Shown here piece by piece: positions 8,821 through 17,951 of a stretch of DNA of 64,000 nucleotides. The notes beneath the pieces were generated by a model. The model saw nothing but the letters and a program-made list of their open reading frames with translations. It ran no database searches and had not been told where the DNA came from. Source of the stretch: Roseomonas sp. (GTDB lineage: Bacteria; Pseudomonadota; Alphaproteobacteria; Acetobacterales; Acetobacteraceae); contig JADCFX010000013.1 of NCBI GenBank assembly GCA_020249285.1, forward strand, positions 1 through 64,000, read 5' to 3'. Both the position numbers and the translations under genes were made by a program. Every line of letters begins with the position of its first letter. Position 1 is the stretch's first letter.

Positions 8821-9296
8821 CCAAATTACCCGCGCCACGCAGGATTGATATCGAAATCCTGGCCATGACGCTGTGGGCTGAAGCCGCCGACAAACCCGTG
8901 CGCGCCATTGAAGCCTTGGCCGCTTTGGTGATGAACCGCCTGCGCCAAGGCCGAGACCCCAATGCGCGACACATTGCCGCAATCTGCCGCGCGCCTTTCC
9001 TGTTTTCATGCTGGAATAGGCGAGACCCGCGCCATGCCGCTTTGCGCGCCATCCCGCCTGGTGATGCGGCACTCACCATCTGTCGGCGCATTGCGCAGCG
9101 TGCTGCATCCGGCCTGTTGCCGGACCCGACTGGCGGTGCCACACTTTGGCATGATGCCGCGCATCTGCCCGCCTGGGCGGTGGGGCAAGCCAGCATCACC
9201 GAAATCGGTGGGCTTTGCTTCTATCGCGCCGAGGATATCACCGCGCCACCGCCACGCGCAGCACGCCCAATGCATGTTTTGGCCGAAGCCGTCTAA
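8817..9296 (+). CDS. SleB-type cell wall hydrolase (prophage endolysin)
   Basis: The 159-residue protein resembles the Hydrolase_2/SleB family, which cuts peptidoglycan glycan strands. It has the family opening 'AMTLWAEAADKPVRAIEALA' with the putative catalytic Glu in 'WAEA', then 'ALVMNRL', 'ICRAPFLFSCW' and 'GATLWHDAAHLPAW'. There is no signal peptide, so release would need a holin, consistent with the preceding membrane protein gene whose stop codon it overlaps. It is the last plus-strand phage gene; the host gene bpt follows convergently after three bases. Confidence 0.85.
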   Translation: MTKLPAPRRIDIEILAMTLWAEAADKPVRAIEALAALVMNRLRQGRDPNARHIAAICRAPFLFSCWNRRDPRHAALRAIPPGDAALTICRRIAQRAASGLLPDPTGGATLWHDAAHLPAWAVGQASITEIGGLCFYRAEDITAPPPRAARPMHVLAEAV

Positions 9297-9299
9297 GAT

Positions 9300-10064
9300 T
9301 TATCCAACCCGCACCACTTCACGCGGCGCCAATACTTCCGCGCCATCGCCAAGCCGATGCCAGGCGCCACTGATCAGAATCTCGCTCGGCTTGAAGCGCG
9401 CTTTGTAGGCCATCTTGCGGCTTTCCGGCACCCAATAGCCCAAATAGACATAAGGCAGGCCAAGCGACCGCGCGCGCCCGATCAGCCACAGCACGGCGAA
9501 GGTGCCAAGCGAACGCTTATCCTCATCCGTATCGAAGAAGGAATAAACGGCGGAAAGCCCATCGGCCAGCCAATCCGTGAGGCACGCGCCCAAAAGCCTG
9601 TCGCGCGCATCGCGAAATTCAAGGATGCCGGTGCTGATCGGCGTATCCTCGATCATCGCGCGGTAATCGTAATAGCCCATGGCCGCCATATCGCCATCAG
9701 CATGGCGATTTTTCTGATAGCGCTGGAACAGGGTGAATTGTTCCGCCGTTGCGCGGGCTGGCATTTCTGAAATGGTCAAATCCGCATTGGCGCGCAGGAT
9801 GCGGCGCTGCGTGCGGTCTGGCGTAAATTCCTCGCTCACCACGCGGATCGGCACGCAGGCCTGGCAGCCGGGGCAGACCGGCGCATAGGCAATGTTGTGG
9901 CTGCGGCGAAACCCGGCGCGTGAAAGCCTTTCATGCAAAGCTTCCGCTTCCGTGCCTGAAAGCTCGGTCACGATTTTCCGCTCCGTCCGGCCCGGCAAAT
10001 AGGGGCAGGGCAGCGGCGCGGTCGTGTAGAAAAATTGCGGTCGGCGGGGTGGGCGATGCAGCAT
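9300..10064 (-). CDS. bpt: Aspartate/glutamate leucyltransferase (N-end rule)
   Basis: Bpt transfers leucine from Leu-tRNA to proteins that start with Asp or Glu, marking them for ClpS/ClpAP degradation in the cytoplasm. The 254-residue protein shows the family opening 'FFYTTAPLPCPYLPGR', the cysteine motif 'CPGCQACVPIRV', 'FQRYQKNRHADGDM' and 'YVYLGYWVPESRKMAYK'. Its length is normal for Bpt. It marks the right border of the prophage: its stop lies three bases from the phage lysin stop. It stands alone, with a 55-base gap to the minus-strand acylase gene upstream. Confidence 0.95.
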   Translation of the reverse strand: MLHRPPRRPQFFYTTAPLPCPYLPGRTERKIVTELSGTEAEALHERLSRAGFRRSHNIAYAPVCPGCQACVPIRVVSEEFTPDRTQRRILRANADLTISEMPARATAEQFTLFQRYQKNRHADGDMAAMGYYDYRAMIEDTPISTGILEFRDARDRLLGACLTDWLADGLSAVYSFFDTDEDKRSLGTFAVLWLIGRARSLGLPYVYLGYWVPESRKMAYKARFKPSEILISGAWHRLGDGAEVLAPREVVRVG

Positions 10065-10119
10065 GCGCAGGCATTTTCGCCTCAGAGCGCTTTGGAATCA
10101 ACCACCTTGCAAAATCGCG

Positions 10120-12519
10120 TCAGGGAGTAGGGTTCAGACGGATGCGCCCGGTCACGTCCCGCGGTGCAGCCAGCGGCAAAAGCGCGCCATCGCGCCAAAG
10201 CGGCAGCATATCGCCCCAATGCCGACTGAAGGGGTGGCCGGATTGGCCAGTTGCGATCACGGCAAAGGCGCCATCCGGCTGGGCCAAATCCATCACGCCG
10301 CGAAAGCCCGCGCCATGCACGGCGGCAAAGCCACTACCCCTGAAGGCCGCGCGCGCCACAGTTTCGCCATCCCCGCCTGGCGCGGCGCGCAAGCCCAGCC
10401 AATCGCGCAGATAGGGGATGAAGCGCAGAATGGCGTGGTCGAATTGCGCGACATGGGCCGCGCCCCAGCGCCATTGGCGCGGATCGGCGCCCTGCTGAGA
10501 CGCCAGTGCTGCAACCGCTTCCGTCAAAGCCGCCGCCAGCAAGGGCGCGCAGCCTTCCGCGCCACACCAGCGCGTCGCTGCATCGCCCCCTTGCAGCAAG
10601 GGCCGCAGGAATTCGGGGGATGGTGCGAAGCCATCCGGCGGGATGGCAGCGCGCTTCAGCAGCGCCTGGCCAAAGCCGCGCATGGTCGCGTGGAAGATCA
10701 GCGGTTCTGGCCGCGTCGCGTCCATCTCGCCATCCCAGGCTTGCAGCAGGGCAAGCGCTGCCCCCGCCGCGCCTTCCATGGGCTGCAGGGCGCGAAAGGC
10801 GGGCAGCGCTTCGGCCGCGAAAAGGCTGAAGCGATCCATCTGCAAGGCCGCGAAATCCGCCGGCGTGTGTTGAGGCTGCGCGGCCAAGCCGGCACCGATG
10901 CGCCGGAAGCGCCAATCGCCATACCAATCCCGGCTGAGAAAGGCCGGGTGATCCGCCGGCGCCACGCGGTTATTCGCGTTCACAATCACACCGCTTGCTG
11001 GGTTTTCGACATGCGGCTTGGCGTCAAAGGGCAGAAACCCATCCCACCCCGCCGCACCATCCCAACCTGGGCGCGGCAGCGTGCCATCGCCACCACGGCG
11101 CTGCGGCACGCGCCCCACGACGAACATGGCAATCCCGCCCGCACGATCCGCCAGCATCAGGTTCTGCACCGGGCTGGTGATATCCTCGGCCGCCGCGCGG
11201 GCTTCCTTGATGTCGCGCGCGCCATTCAAGCGCAAAAAACCGCGCGCTGAAGTTTCGCCCGCTGAAAGGCTCGCCATGCCCAGCGCCAATACCGTGCCCG
11301 CCTTGCCTGCAAAACTTGGATCAAGATCGGATAGCACCGGCCCGTGGCGCGTTTCGCGAAAGCGGAAAGCCACGGGTGCAGCGCCACGCACCGCAATCTG
11401 CGTTTCATGCCACGTAAAGTCGCGCGCGCCATCGGGCGTTTCATAGCGCCCGTCATCGGTCAGTTTCTCGATGAAGATATCCTGCGTATCCGCATGCGTG
11501 GTGGTGAAGCCCCAGGCGAGGTTTTCATTCCGCCCAATCACAATTCCAGGCACGCCAGGCGCGGTGGCACCCATCAGCATGCGCCCATCCGGCAGGGTGA
11601 TGCGCGCCAGATACCAAAGAATGGGCGCGCTATGCGAAAGATGCGGATCGGAAGCAAGCAAAGGCGCGCCCGACGCACTCCGCCCTGCCCCTACCGCCCA
11701 GGCGTTGGAAGCAATCTCCGGCAAAGGCGCATCTTCCGGAAAGCGCGGCAAATGCGCCGCCAAAGCTGCCAGCGCATCCCCGTTCAGGCCTTCACCACGC
11801 AAAGCACCGCTTGCCTTCGCTTCAGTCTGCATAAGCGGTTCATCGGGGCGGCCCGCCGAACTATCCTCCGGCCATAAATCGCCAAGCTGCTCGGGCGAGA
11901 GCCGCTCTGCCAGCCGCGCGCGTTCCAATTCCATGCGCCAATTGCCGCCCAGCCAAAGCCCCATGATCTTGCCCCAAAGCAGGCTATCGACGGGCTGCCA
12001 GGGTTCCGGCGCACCAAGGGCGATGAATTCCGGCGCGGCAAAGCGCCCGCGTGCTGCGATCCAGGCATTCACACCACGGGCATAGGCTTCCAGCATCGCG
12101 CGGGTTTCGGCATCAAGCGCGGCCAAATCCGCCGCTGCGCGTTCTTCAAGGCGCAATAGCCGCATGAAGCGATCAAGCCTCAGCGCCGCCGCACCCGCCA
12201 CCGCAGCGCTTTGCCCGCGAGCACCACGGCGCATCAGTTCCATCTGAAACATCCGGTCGCGCGCATGCAAAAAGCCCAGCGCCGCCCAGGCATCTGCTTC
12301 CGACTGCGCCTCAATATGCGGAATGCCGCGTGTATCGAGCGTAATCGCAACCGGCGCGGCAAGCCCGGCCAGCGACAACTCCGCATCACGCGCGGGCAGG
12401 CTCCACCACAAAGCACCGGCAATGCCGCCCAGCAGCAGCAGGATCATCGCTGCCAGAAAAACGCCAAGGCGCTTTGCCCAAAACCCAAAGCCACGGCGGC
12501 GGGGGCGACGGCGCTTCAT
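10120..12519 (-). CDS. Penicillin acylase family Ntn-hydrolase
   Basis: This 799-residue protein belongs to the penicillin/acyl-homoserine lactone acylase family, made as a precursor that cleaves itself into two subunits. A basic N-terminus and one membrane helix or signal anchor (about residues 17-40) send it to the periplasm. The alpha-subunit part has 'VTLD..GIPHIEA'-like sequence (here 'ITLDTRGIPHIEAQSE') and 'FLHARDRMFQMELMRR'. The nucleophile is Ser271 in 'IASNAWAVG', the new N-terminus of the beta subunit. The ATG at 12519 overlaps the TGA of the upstream gene. The true substrate is unknown; quorum-signal or amide hydrolysis are options. Confidence 0.93.
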   Translation of the reverse strand: MKRRRPRRRGFGFWAKRLGVFLAAMILLLLGGIAGALWWSLPARDAELSLAGLAAPVAITLDTRGIPHIEAQSEADAWAALGFLHARDRMFQMELMRRGARGQSAAVAGAAALRLDRFMRLLRLEERAAADLAALDAETRAMLEAYARGVNAWIAARGRFAAPEFIALGAPEPWQPVDSLLWGKIMGLWLGGNWRMELERARLAERLSPEQLGDLWPEDSSAGRPDEPLMQTEAKASGALRGEGLNGDALAALAAHLPRFPEDAPLPEIASNAWAVGAGRSASGAPLLASDPHLSHSAPILWYLARITLPDGRMLMGATAPGVPGIVIGRNENLAWGFTTTHADTQDIFIEKLTDDGRYETPDGARDFTWHETQIAVRGAAPVAFRFRETRHGPVLSDLDPSFAGKAGTVLALGMASLSAGETSARGFLRLNGARDIKEARAAAEDITSPVQNLMLADRAGGIAMFVVGRVPQRRGGDGTLPRPGWDGAAGWDGFLPFDAKPHVENPASGVIVNANNRVAPADHPAFLSRDWYGDWRFRRIGAGLAAQPQHTPADFAALQMDRFSLFAAEALPAFRALQPMEGAAGAALALLQAWDGEMDATRPEPLIFHATMRGFGQALLKRAAIPPDGFAPSPEFLRPLLQGGDAATRWCGAEGCAPLLAAALTEAVAALASQQGADPRQWRWGAAHVAQFDHAILRFIPYLRDWLGLRAAPGGDGETVARAAFRGSGFAAVHGAGFRGVMDLAQPDGAFAVIATGQSGHPFSRHWGDMLPLWRDGALLPLAAPRDVTGRIRLNPTP

Positions 12520-13610
12520 GCGGCGGGGGGGATATTGCCAGTGCGGATCATAAACGCTGCGCGCGCCACGGCACCGCGCCAATCCGCATTGCCATCCGGG
12601 CAGCGCACCAAGCGGACAGAAGGATACCAGAGCGTATCTTCCCGCCCCTGTTGCCAGCGCCAGTCAGAATTGCGCCCATGGGTCAGCATCAGCGCAGGCC
12701 GCCCGAGCGCGCCGGCCAGATGCAAGACGGCCGTGTCCACCGTCACCACCAGATCAAGCGCCATGATGGCAGCCGCGGTATCCAGAAACCAATCCGGGCT
12801 GTTATCCATCTCAGGCCCCAAGCGATCGAGCGCGAAGGGCGCTTCCGTATCCTCGCCCGGTCCCTTTTGTAGGGCGAAAAGCCGCGCGCCACCCAGCGCG
12901 GCGATGGGCGCGAAGATGGGAAGAGGCACGGACCGATTGCGATCCACCGGCGCCTTGGGATTGCCCTGCCAGACAATGCCGATGCGATAGCCCTGATTGC
13001 CGATGCGCTGGCGCCAATGGGCCACGCGTTCCGGTTCCGCCGCCAAATAGGGAATGCGCCCCTGATATTGCTGCGGGCGCAACCCAAGCGCGCGCGGTAG
13101 ATTGAGCAGGGGCAGCCAGGATTTGACGCCATGCACCCTGCCCGCCGCACCGCCGGGGCGCGCATCAATCCCTTCCAGAACGGGGGCGAGCAGTTTTATC
13201 ACACGCGGGTCAAGCACCGCATGCACGCGCACACCGCGCGCACGCAGCATGGGCAGGAAGCGCGCGAATTGGATGGTATCGCCAAGCCCCTGTTCGCCCA
13301 TCACCAACAGCGATTCCGGCAAAGCCCCGCCACGCCAGATCGGCATGGGTTCTGGGCCATTCGGGCCGGGGCGCGTGACCTTGGTAAAGACCTCAGGCAT
13401 CAGATCGAAGCGCACTTCGTAAGCGTCCCAGGCTTCCTGCCAAAGCCCAGCGCCGAACAGCGCGCGCGCGAGTGCGGCCTTTACATGAAGGTTTTCCGGC
13501 TGAAGCTGCGAAAGCACCCGCAAGGCGGCGGCGGCTTCCGCGCAGCGCCCGGCATCACGCGCATCCTCAAGCAGATTAAGGATGGGCGAGATATCTGGGC
13601 CTTCCGCCAT
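12516..13610 (-). CDS. TPR protein with heptosyltransferase-like (GT9-type) domain
   Basis: The 364-residue protein begins with about 75 residues of helical repeats ('AAAALRVLSQLQPENLHVK', 'ALFGAGLWQEAWDAYEVRF') typical of TPR units. A GT-B-like domain follows, with 'GEQGLGDTIQFARFLPML', 'RIGIVWQGNPKAPVDRNRS' and 'DLVVTVDTAVLHLAGALG', the standard signature of these putative sugar transferases. Acceptor and donor are unknown; cell-surface or flagellar glycosylation is a common guess. It ends with an ATGA overlap into the acylase gene and starts 8 bases after trpE, so it may be cotranscribed with trpE and the ppiD-like gene. Confidence 0.85.
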   Translation of the reverse strand: MAEGPDISPILNLLEDARDAGRCAEAAAALRVLSQLQPENLHVKAALARALFGAGLWQEAWDAYEVRFDLMPEVFTKVTRPGPNGPEPMPIWRGGALPESLLVMGEQGLGDTIQFARFLPMLRARGVRVHAVLDPRVIKLLAPVLEGIDARPGGAAGRVHGVKSWLPLLNLPRALGLRPQQYQGRIPYLAAEPERVAHWRQRIGNQGYRIGIVWQGNPKAPVDRNRSVPLPIFAPIAALGGARLFALQKGPGEDTEAPFALDRLGPEMDNSPDWFLDTAAAIMALDLVVTVDTAVLHLAGALGRPALMLTHGRNSDWRWQQGREDTLWYPSVRLVRCPDGNADWRGAVARAAFMIRTGNIPPAA

Positions 13611-13618
13611 GAAAACGG

Positions 13619-15118
13619 CTACCGCCGGCCCGAGGCGAAGCGCACCGCTTCTTCTGCCGCACGGAACAGCGCGCGCGCCTTTTGGCGCGTTTCCTCATAT
13701 TCCGCCTTGGGGTCGCTATCGGCCACCACCCCCGCGCCGGCCTGCACATACATCACGCCATCTTTCACCAGCGCGGTGCGGAGCGCGATGCAGGTATCCA
13801 TGCCGCCATCAGCGCCAAAATAGCCGACACCACCGGCGTAGAGACCCCGGCGGGATGGTTCCAATTCCTCGATAATCTCCATCGCGCGAATTTTCGGCGC
13901 GCCGGTCAGCGTGCCGGCGGGGAAGCCCGCGCAATAGGCATCCAAAGCATCCAGCCCCGCGCGCAAACGCCCCTGCACTTCTGAGCCGATATGCATGACC
14001 TGGGAATAGCGTTCCACCTGGAATTGCGCAGTGACCTTCACGGAGCCAATTTCCGAAACACGCCCCACATCATTGCGCCCGAGATCGAGCAGCATCAGAT
14101 GCTCAGCCCGTTCCTTCGGATCGGCCAGCAATTCCACTTCAAGCGCGCGATCTTCTTCCGGCGTGGCGCCGCGCCGGCGCGTGCCGGCAAGTGGCCGCAC
14201 CGTGACAACGCCATCGCGCGCGCGCACCAGGATTTCCGGGCTGGCGCCAACGGCGGCAAAGCCACCAAAATCGCAAAAGAACAGGAAGGGCGCTGGGTTG
14301 ATCCGGCGCAGCGCGCGATACAGCGCAAAGGGCGGCAAAGCGAAGGGCGCCGAAAAACGCTGCGCCGGCACAATCTGAAAGCAATCGCCGGCGCGGATGT
14401 AATCCTTCGCGCGCTCCACCGCCGCGATATAGCTTGCTTCGGTGAAATTGCTGTCGGGCTGGGGCAAGGCCGGCAGATCAGCCGGCGGAGCCGGGCGCGG
14501 CACGGGGCGATCAAGCGCGGCTTCTGCCTCATCCAACCTGGCATTCGCCGCTTCCCAGGCGGTTTGCGGATCGGCCCCTGGCCAGACCGGCGCGCAGAGC
14601 AGCAAGGTATCCCGCACATGGTCAAACACGGCCATCAGTGTCGGGCGCGTCATCACCGCATCGGGAATGCCAAGCACATCGGGCTTGGTGGAGGGAAGCT
14701 TTTCGATCAGCCGCACCAGATCGTAGCCAAGATAACCGAAAAGCCCCGCCGCAATGGGCGGCAAATTCGCCGGCACCACCATGCGGCATTCATTGATCAG
14801 GGCACGCAGGCTATCCAAGGCGGGTGCTGCTTCCGACACAAAACCATGCGGAGCGGAAAGCGCGTGGCGGTTGAGTTCCGCCTTGCCATTGCGGCAACGC
14901 CAGATCAAATCCGGCGCCATGCCAATGGCGGAATAGCGCCCGCGCGCTGCTCCACCTTCAATGCTTTCCAGCAAAAACGCATTGGCCTGCGCGCCGCCCG
15001 TGAGCTTCAGGAAGGCGCCAACCGGTGTGTCCAGATCCGCCACGCGCTCACGAACCAGGATCTGCCCCCGCCCCGCTTCCAACGCCGCGCGAAATGCCGC
15101 GAAACCACCGCCGCTCAT
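13619..15118 (-). CDS. trpE: Anthranilate synthase component I
   Basis: TrpE converts chorismate to anthranilate, the first step of tryptophan synthesis, using ammonia supplied by TrpG. The 499-residue protein has the N-terminal feedback domain ('NAFLLESIEGGAARGRYSAI' resembles the LLES tryptophan-binding motif) and the chorismate-binding domain: 'GDCFQIVPAQRF', 'PLAGTRRRG', 'EHLMLLDLGRNDVGRV' and 'FPAGTLTGAPKIRAMEII'. All look intact. Its ATG overlaps the stop of the ppiD-like gene (ATGA), an arrangement seen in many Alphaproteobacteria. No trpG follows, so the partner is encoded elsewhere. No leader peptide or attenuator is expected because the gene is internal to the operon. Confidence 0.96.
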   Translation of the reverse strand: MSGGGFAAFRAALEAGRGQILVRERVADLDTPVGAFLKLTGGAQANAFLLESIEGGAARGRYSAIGMAPDLIWRCRNGKAELNRHALSAPHGFVSEAAPALDSLRALINECRMVVPANLPPIAAGLFGYLGYDLVRLIEKLPSTKPDVLGIPDAVMTRPTLMAVFDHVRDTLLLCAPVWPGADPQTAWEAANARLDEAEAALDRPVPRPAPPADLPALPQPDSNFTEASYIAAVERAKDYIRAGDCFQIVPAQRFSAPFALPPFALYRALRRINPAPFLFFCDFGGFAAVGASPEILVRARDGVVTVRPLAGTRRRGATPEEDRALEVELLADPKERAEHLMLLDLGRNDVGRVSEIGSVKVTAQFQVERYSQVMHIGSEVQGRLRAGLDALDAYCAGFPAGTLTGAPKIRAMEIIEELEPSRRGLYAGGVGYFGADGGMDTCIALRTALVKDGVMYVQAGAGVVADSDPKAEYEETRQKARALFRAAEEAVRFASGRR

Positions 15119-17007
15119 CTGCCTATCACCTGTTCCAGCACGCGTTCATTGATGCGCACATTGGCGCGCACACGCAATGCCGCCTGGAATTGCTGTTCCA
15201 GATCATCGCCCACGGCCTGTTCAATTTCAACGCGCACGCGGCCCATCCCGAGCGGATCGGTCGCCGGGTCAATACGCAGAATATCGGCGACAGAGGCCAC
15301 CGCAAAGCCACCGCGGATTTCCGCCATGGTGGCTTCGCCGCGCTTCGCTTCAAACAAGGGCGGCAGCAATTCCGGCGGCACCGGGCTGCCCTGCGTGGGA
15401 TCGCGCCCGAAAGGCGCGGTGCGCGTGCTGACCAGGCCCATTTCCTGCGCGGCTTCCACCAAAGTCTTGCCACCGCGCTGCGCCGCCAAAAGCCCCGCCG
15501 CGCGCGCTTCCGTGAAGCGCCGACGCGCATCGGCAATCACCGCACGGCGGAGGTCCTGTTCAACCTCAGCAAAGGGGCGCAGCTGTGATGGCGTGATGCC
15601 GGTCACTTCAATCGCCGCAAATGCATCGCCAAATTCCTGCAAGCGCGGCGCCGCGCCCTGATCCTGCATGAAAATTGCGCGCAGAACCGCATTGCGTTGA
15701 TCCGCCGCCACCGGCAGGGCCACTGCCTCATTGCCGGGGCTCCGCCCGCCGGGATCGAGAGTCGCATTCACCAGCAACAGCCCAAAACGCGGCGCGGCTT
15801 CCGCGAGCGTCATGCCACCCGCCAAAGCATCTTCCACCTTATTGCCACGCTCATACGCAAGATCGAGCGCGCGGTCCTTCGCGATATCGCGCCGCAGCTG
15901 ATCGCGTAGCTGATCGAGTGTGAAAATCTGCGCGGCTTCCACCGCTTCAATGCCAATCACATGCCAGCCAAAGGGGCTTTGCACCGGGTCCGTCACGCTT
16001 TGCGGCGGTGCTGCGAAAGCAGCATCCGCCAGGGCAGGAATGGGCAGGCTTGCCTTATCACCCATCGGCAGCGCCATGGCCTGACCGCCCGCAGCAGTCG
16101 CGGCGGCTTCCACGGTTTCCCACGCCGCGCCCGCTTGCCAAAGCTGCGCGATTTCCCGCGCGCGGGCTTCATCGGCCAAAACTACCTGGCGGATTTGTCG
16201 GCGCTCGGGCCTATCATATTGGCCATGGCGGGCTTCAAAGGCTTGCTTGATATCTTCCTCTGACACCGCGATTTCATTTGCCAGTGTTTCCGCCGACAGC
16301 ACGGCAATGCTGATCTGGCGAAACTCCGGCGTGGAAAAACGCTGCGGGTTGTTTTCCAGAAAGCGCTGCAATTGCGCTTCCGTCGGTGCTTCCGGTTCCG
16401 GCGCGGCGGAGAATGGCAGCAGCACCACATCCGCCACGCGCCGTTCCGTCTGCCACACCAGCAGCGGCGCGGTCAGCGCATCCGGCGCGGCAGCGCCCGC
16501 GCGCACGGCACCCAGCAATTGCTGGCGCAGCAAATCGCCCCGAATTAGGGACAGGAATTGCGGTTCGGTCAATTCATTGCTGCGCAATACCTGCGCCAGA
16601 ATCTCACGCGAAAACCGACCATCCGGGGTGCGCAGACCAGGGATGGCGAAGACGGTTTCGCGCACCATTTCTTCCGGCGCCACCACGCCCATGCGCTGCG
16701 CCTCCGCCACCATCGCGCGTTCGCCGATCAGGTTTTCCAGGGCGCCCACGGCCACGGCGCGGCGGATAGCGTCATTCGGCTCAAAGCGATTGCCCATCTG
16801 GCGCGCGATTCGCGACATTTCACGCCGCGCGGCCATTTGCGCTTCCTCGGCTTCGATCCGCTGATCACCAACCCGCGCCACGGCCGTATCGCGGCCAAAA
16901 TTGCGCACAACATCCTCAATCCCCCAGACAGCGAAGGAGAGCACGAGCAGGACGAAAAGCGCCTTGGCAACCCAGGTAGAGGCCAGGCGACGCATGAAGG
17001 TGATCAT
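15115..17007 (-). CDS. PpiD/SurA-type periplasmic peptidyl-prolyl isomerase
   Basis: A 630-residue membrane-anchored foldase that helps outer-membrane and periplasmic proteins fold. The start MITFMRRLASTWVAKALFVLL was chosen because related proteins begin with a similar short basic segment before the single membrane helix (residues about 13-30). SurA_N-like helices follow ('VGDQRIEAEEAQMAARREM'), then a parvulin-type region near residues 250-350 ('RRQIRQVVLADEARAREIA', 'PVQSPFGWHVIGIE') and a long C-terminal chaperone part. Parvulin catalytic residues are not all obvious, so chaperone activity may dominate. It heads the minus-strand ppiD-trpE-TPR-acylase run. Confidence 0.9.
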   Translation of the reverse strand: MITFMRRLASTWVAKALFVLLVLSFAVWGIEDVVRNFGRDTAVARVGDQRIEAEEAQMAARREMSRIARQMGNRFEPNDAIRRAVAVGALENLIGERAMVAEAQRMGVVAPEEMVRETVFAIPGLRTPDGRFSREILAQVLRSNELTEPQFLSLIRGDLLRQQLLGAVRAGAAAPDALTAPLLVWQTERRVADVVLLPFSAAPEPEAPTEAQLQRFLENNPQRFSTPEFRQISIAVLSAETLANEIAVSEEDIKQAFEARHGQYDRPERRQIRQVVLADEARAREIAQLWQAGAAWETVEAAATAAGGQAMALPMGDKASLPIPALADAAFAAPPQSVTDPVQSPFGWHVIGIEAVEAAQIFTLDQLRDQLRRDIAKDRALDLAYERGNKVEDALAGGMTLAEAAPRFGLLLVNATLDPGGRSPGNEAVALPVAADQRNAVLRAIFMQDQGAAPRLQEFGDAFAAIEVTGITPSQLRPFAEVEQDLRRAVIADARRRFTEARAAGLLAAQRGGKTLVEAAQEMGLVSTRTAPFGRDPTQGSPVPPELLPPLFEAKRGEATMAEIRGGFAVASVADILRIDPATDPLGMGRVRVEIEQAVGDDLEQQFQAALRVRANVRINERVLEQVIGR

Positions 17008-17124
17008 GGATAAGGTGATTACCGCCACGCGGCGCCGCGCGAAAGGCCCGATGCTTGCCAAGCCCCCAAGTGGCGGCTAGCCACACGGGGCAAAGCTCGC
17101 CCCAAGCCCAGGAGGAACCCCAGC

Positions 17125-17874
17125 ATGACCCCCGGTGTGCGCCCGCTGATCGCCGGCAATTGGAAAATGCATGGGCTGGCCGCCGAGGCCCAAGCTTTGG
17201 CCCGGGCCGTTGCCGCCGGCGCCGCTGGGCTGAAGGCGGAAGTGCTGATCTGCCCCCCCGCCACGCTGATCACCCCCCTGACCCAGACTTGCGCCGGGGT
17301 GGTGGCGCTTGGCGGGCAGGATTGCCATGAGGCCGCGAAGGGCGCCCATACCGGGGATATTGCCGCCGCCATGCTGAAGGATGCCGGCGCCACCTACGTT
17401 ATTCTGGGCCATTCCGAACGCCGCATGGCCTATCGGGAGACCAGCCACCGCGTCCGCGCCAAGGCCGAAGCCGCTTTAGCCGCCGGCCTGATCCCGGTGG
17501 TGTGCGTCGGCGAGCCCGAGGATGACCGGCTTTTGGGCCGGGCCGAGGAAGTGGTGGCCGAGCAAATGGCGGAAAGCCTGCCGGATGGCTTTGGCGCTGC
17601 CGGCGGCGTGGTGGCTTATGAACCGGTTTGGGCGATTGGCACGGGCCGTACGCCGACGGAAGCCGATATCACCGCCATGCATGCCATGATGCGTGCCAAG
17701 CTGGTGGAAGCTTTCCCTGCTGAAGGCGCTGGGCTGCGCTTGCTTTATGGCGGTTCGGTCAAGCCCGGCAATGCCGTGGCCATCCTGGCGCTGCCGCATG
17801 TGGATGGCGCGCTTGTGGGCGGTGCCAGCCTTGTGGCCGAGGATTTCCTGGCGATCGCGCGGGCCGCCGGCTAA
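17125..17874 (+). CDS. tpiA: Triosephosphate isomerase
   Basis: TpiA interconverts dihydroxyacetone phosphate and glyceraldehyde 3-phosphate in glycolysis and gluconeogenesis. The 249-residue protein has every hallmark: 'IAGNWKMHG' with the substrate-binding Lys14, 'VILGHSERR' with the catalytic His, 'VAYEPVWAIGTGRTP' with the catalytic Glu and the phosphate loop, and 'LLYGGSVKPGNA'. The ribosome binding site AGGAGG lies seven bases before the ATG. It is divergent from the ppiD-like gene. In many bacteria secG follows tpiA; here dapA does. Confidence 0.98.
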   Translation: MTPGVRPLIAGNWKMHGLAAEAQALARAVAAGAAGLKAEVLICPPATLITPLTQTCAGVVALGGQDCHEAAKGAHTGDIAAAMLKDAGATYVILGHSERRMAYRETSHRVRAKAEAALAAGLIPVVCVGEPEDDRLLGRAEEVVAEQMAESLPDGFGAAGGVVAYEPVWAIGTGRTPTEADITAMHAMMRAKLVEAFPAEGAGLRLLYGGSVKPGNAVAILALPHVDGALVGGASLVAEDFLAIARAAG

Positions 17875-17951
17875 GCCCCACTTCCCGCCTTGTCGCGGCG
17901 CGCCTTGGCGCCTAACTTCGATCTCTCAAAATTCCTCAGGAGGATACCAGC

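Noticed and set aside
10063..11250. 395-residue open frame antisense to the penicillin acylase gene
   Set aside because: Shadow of the acylase gene, with no motif or ribosome binding site.
13991..15661. 556-residue open frame antisense to trpE and the ppiD-like gene
   Set aside because: Long frames opposite GC-rich genes are common; it is rich in His, Arg and Gln from reversed codons and has no domain.
17070..17084. Short inverted repeat GTGGC-N5-GCCAC upstream of tpiA
   Set aside because: Five-base arms in a GC-rich leader are expected by chance; no spacing or context supports an operator or riboswitch.
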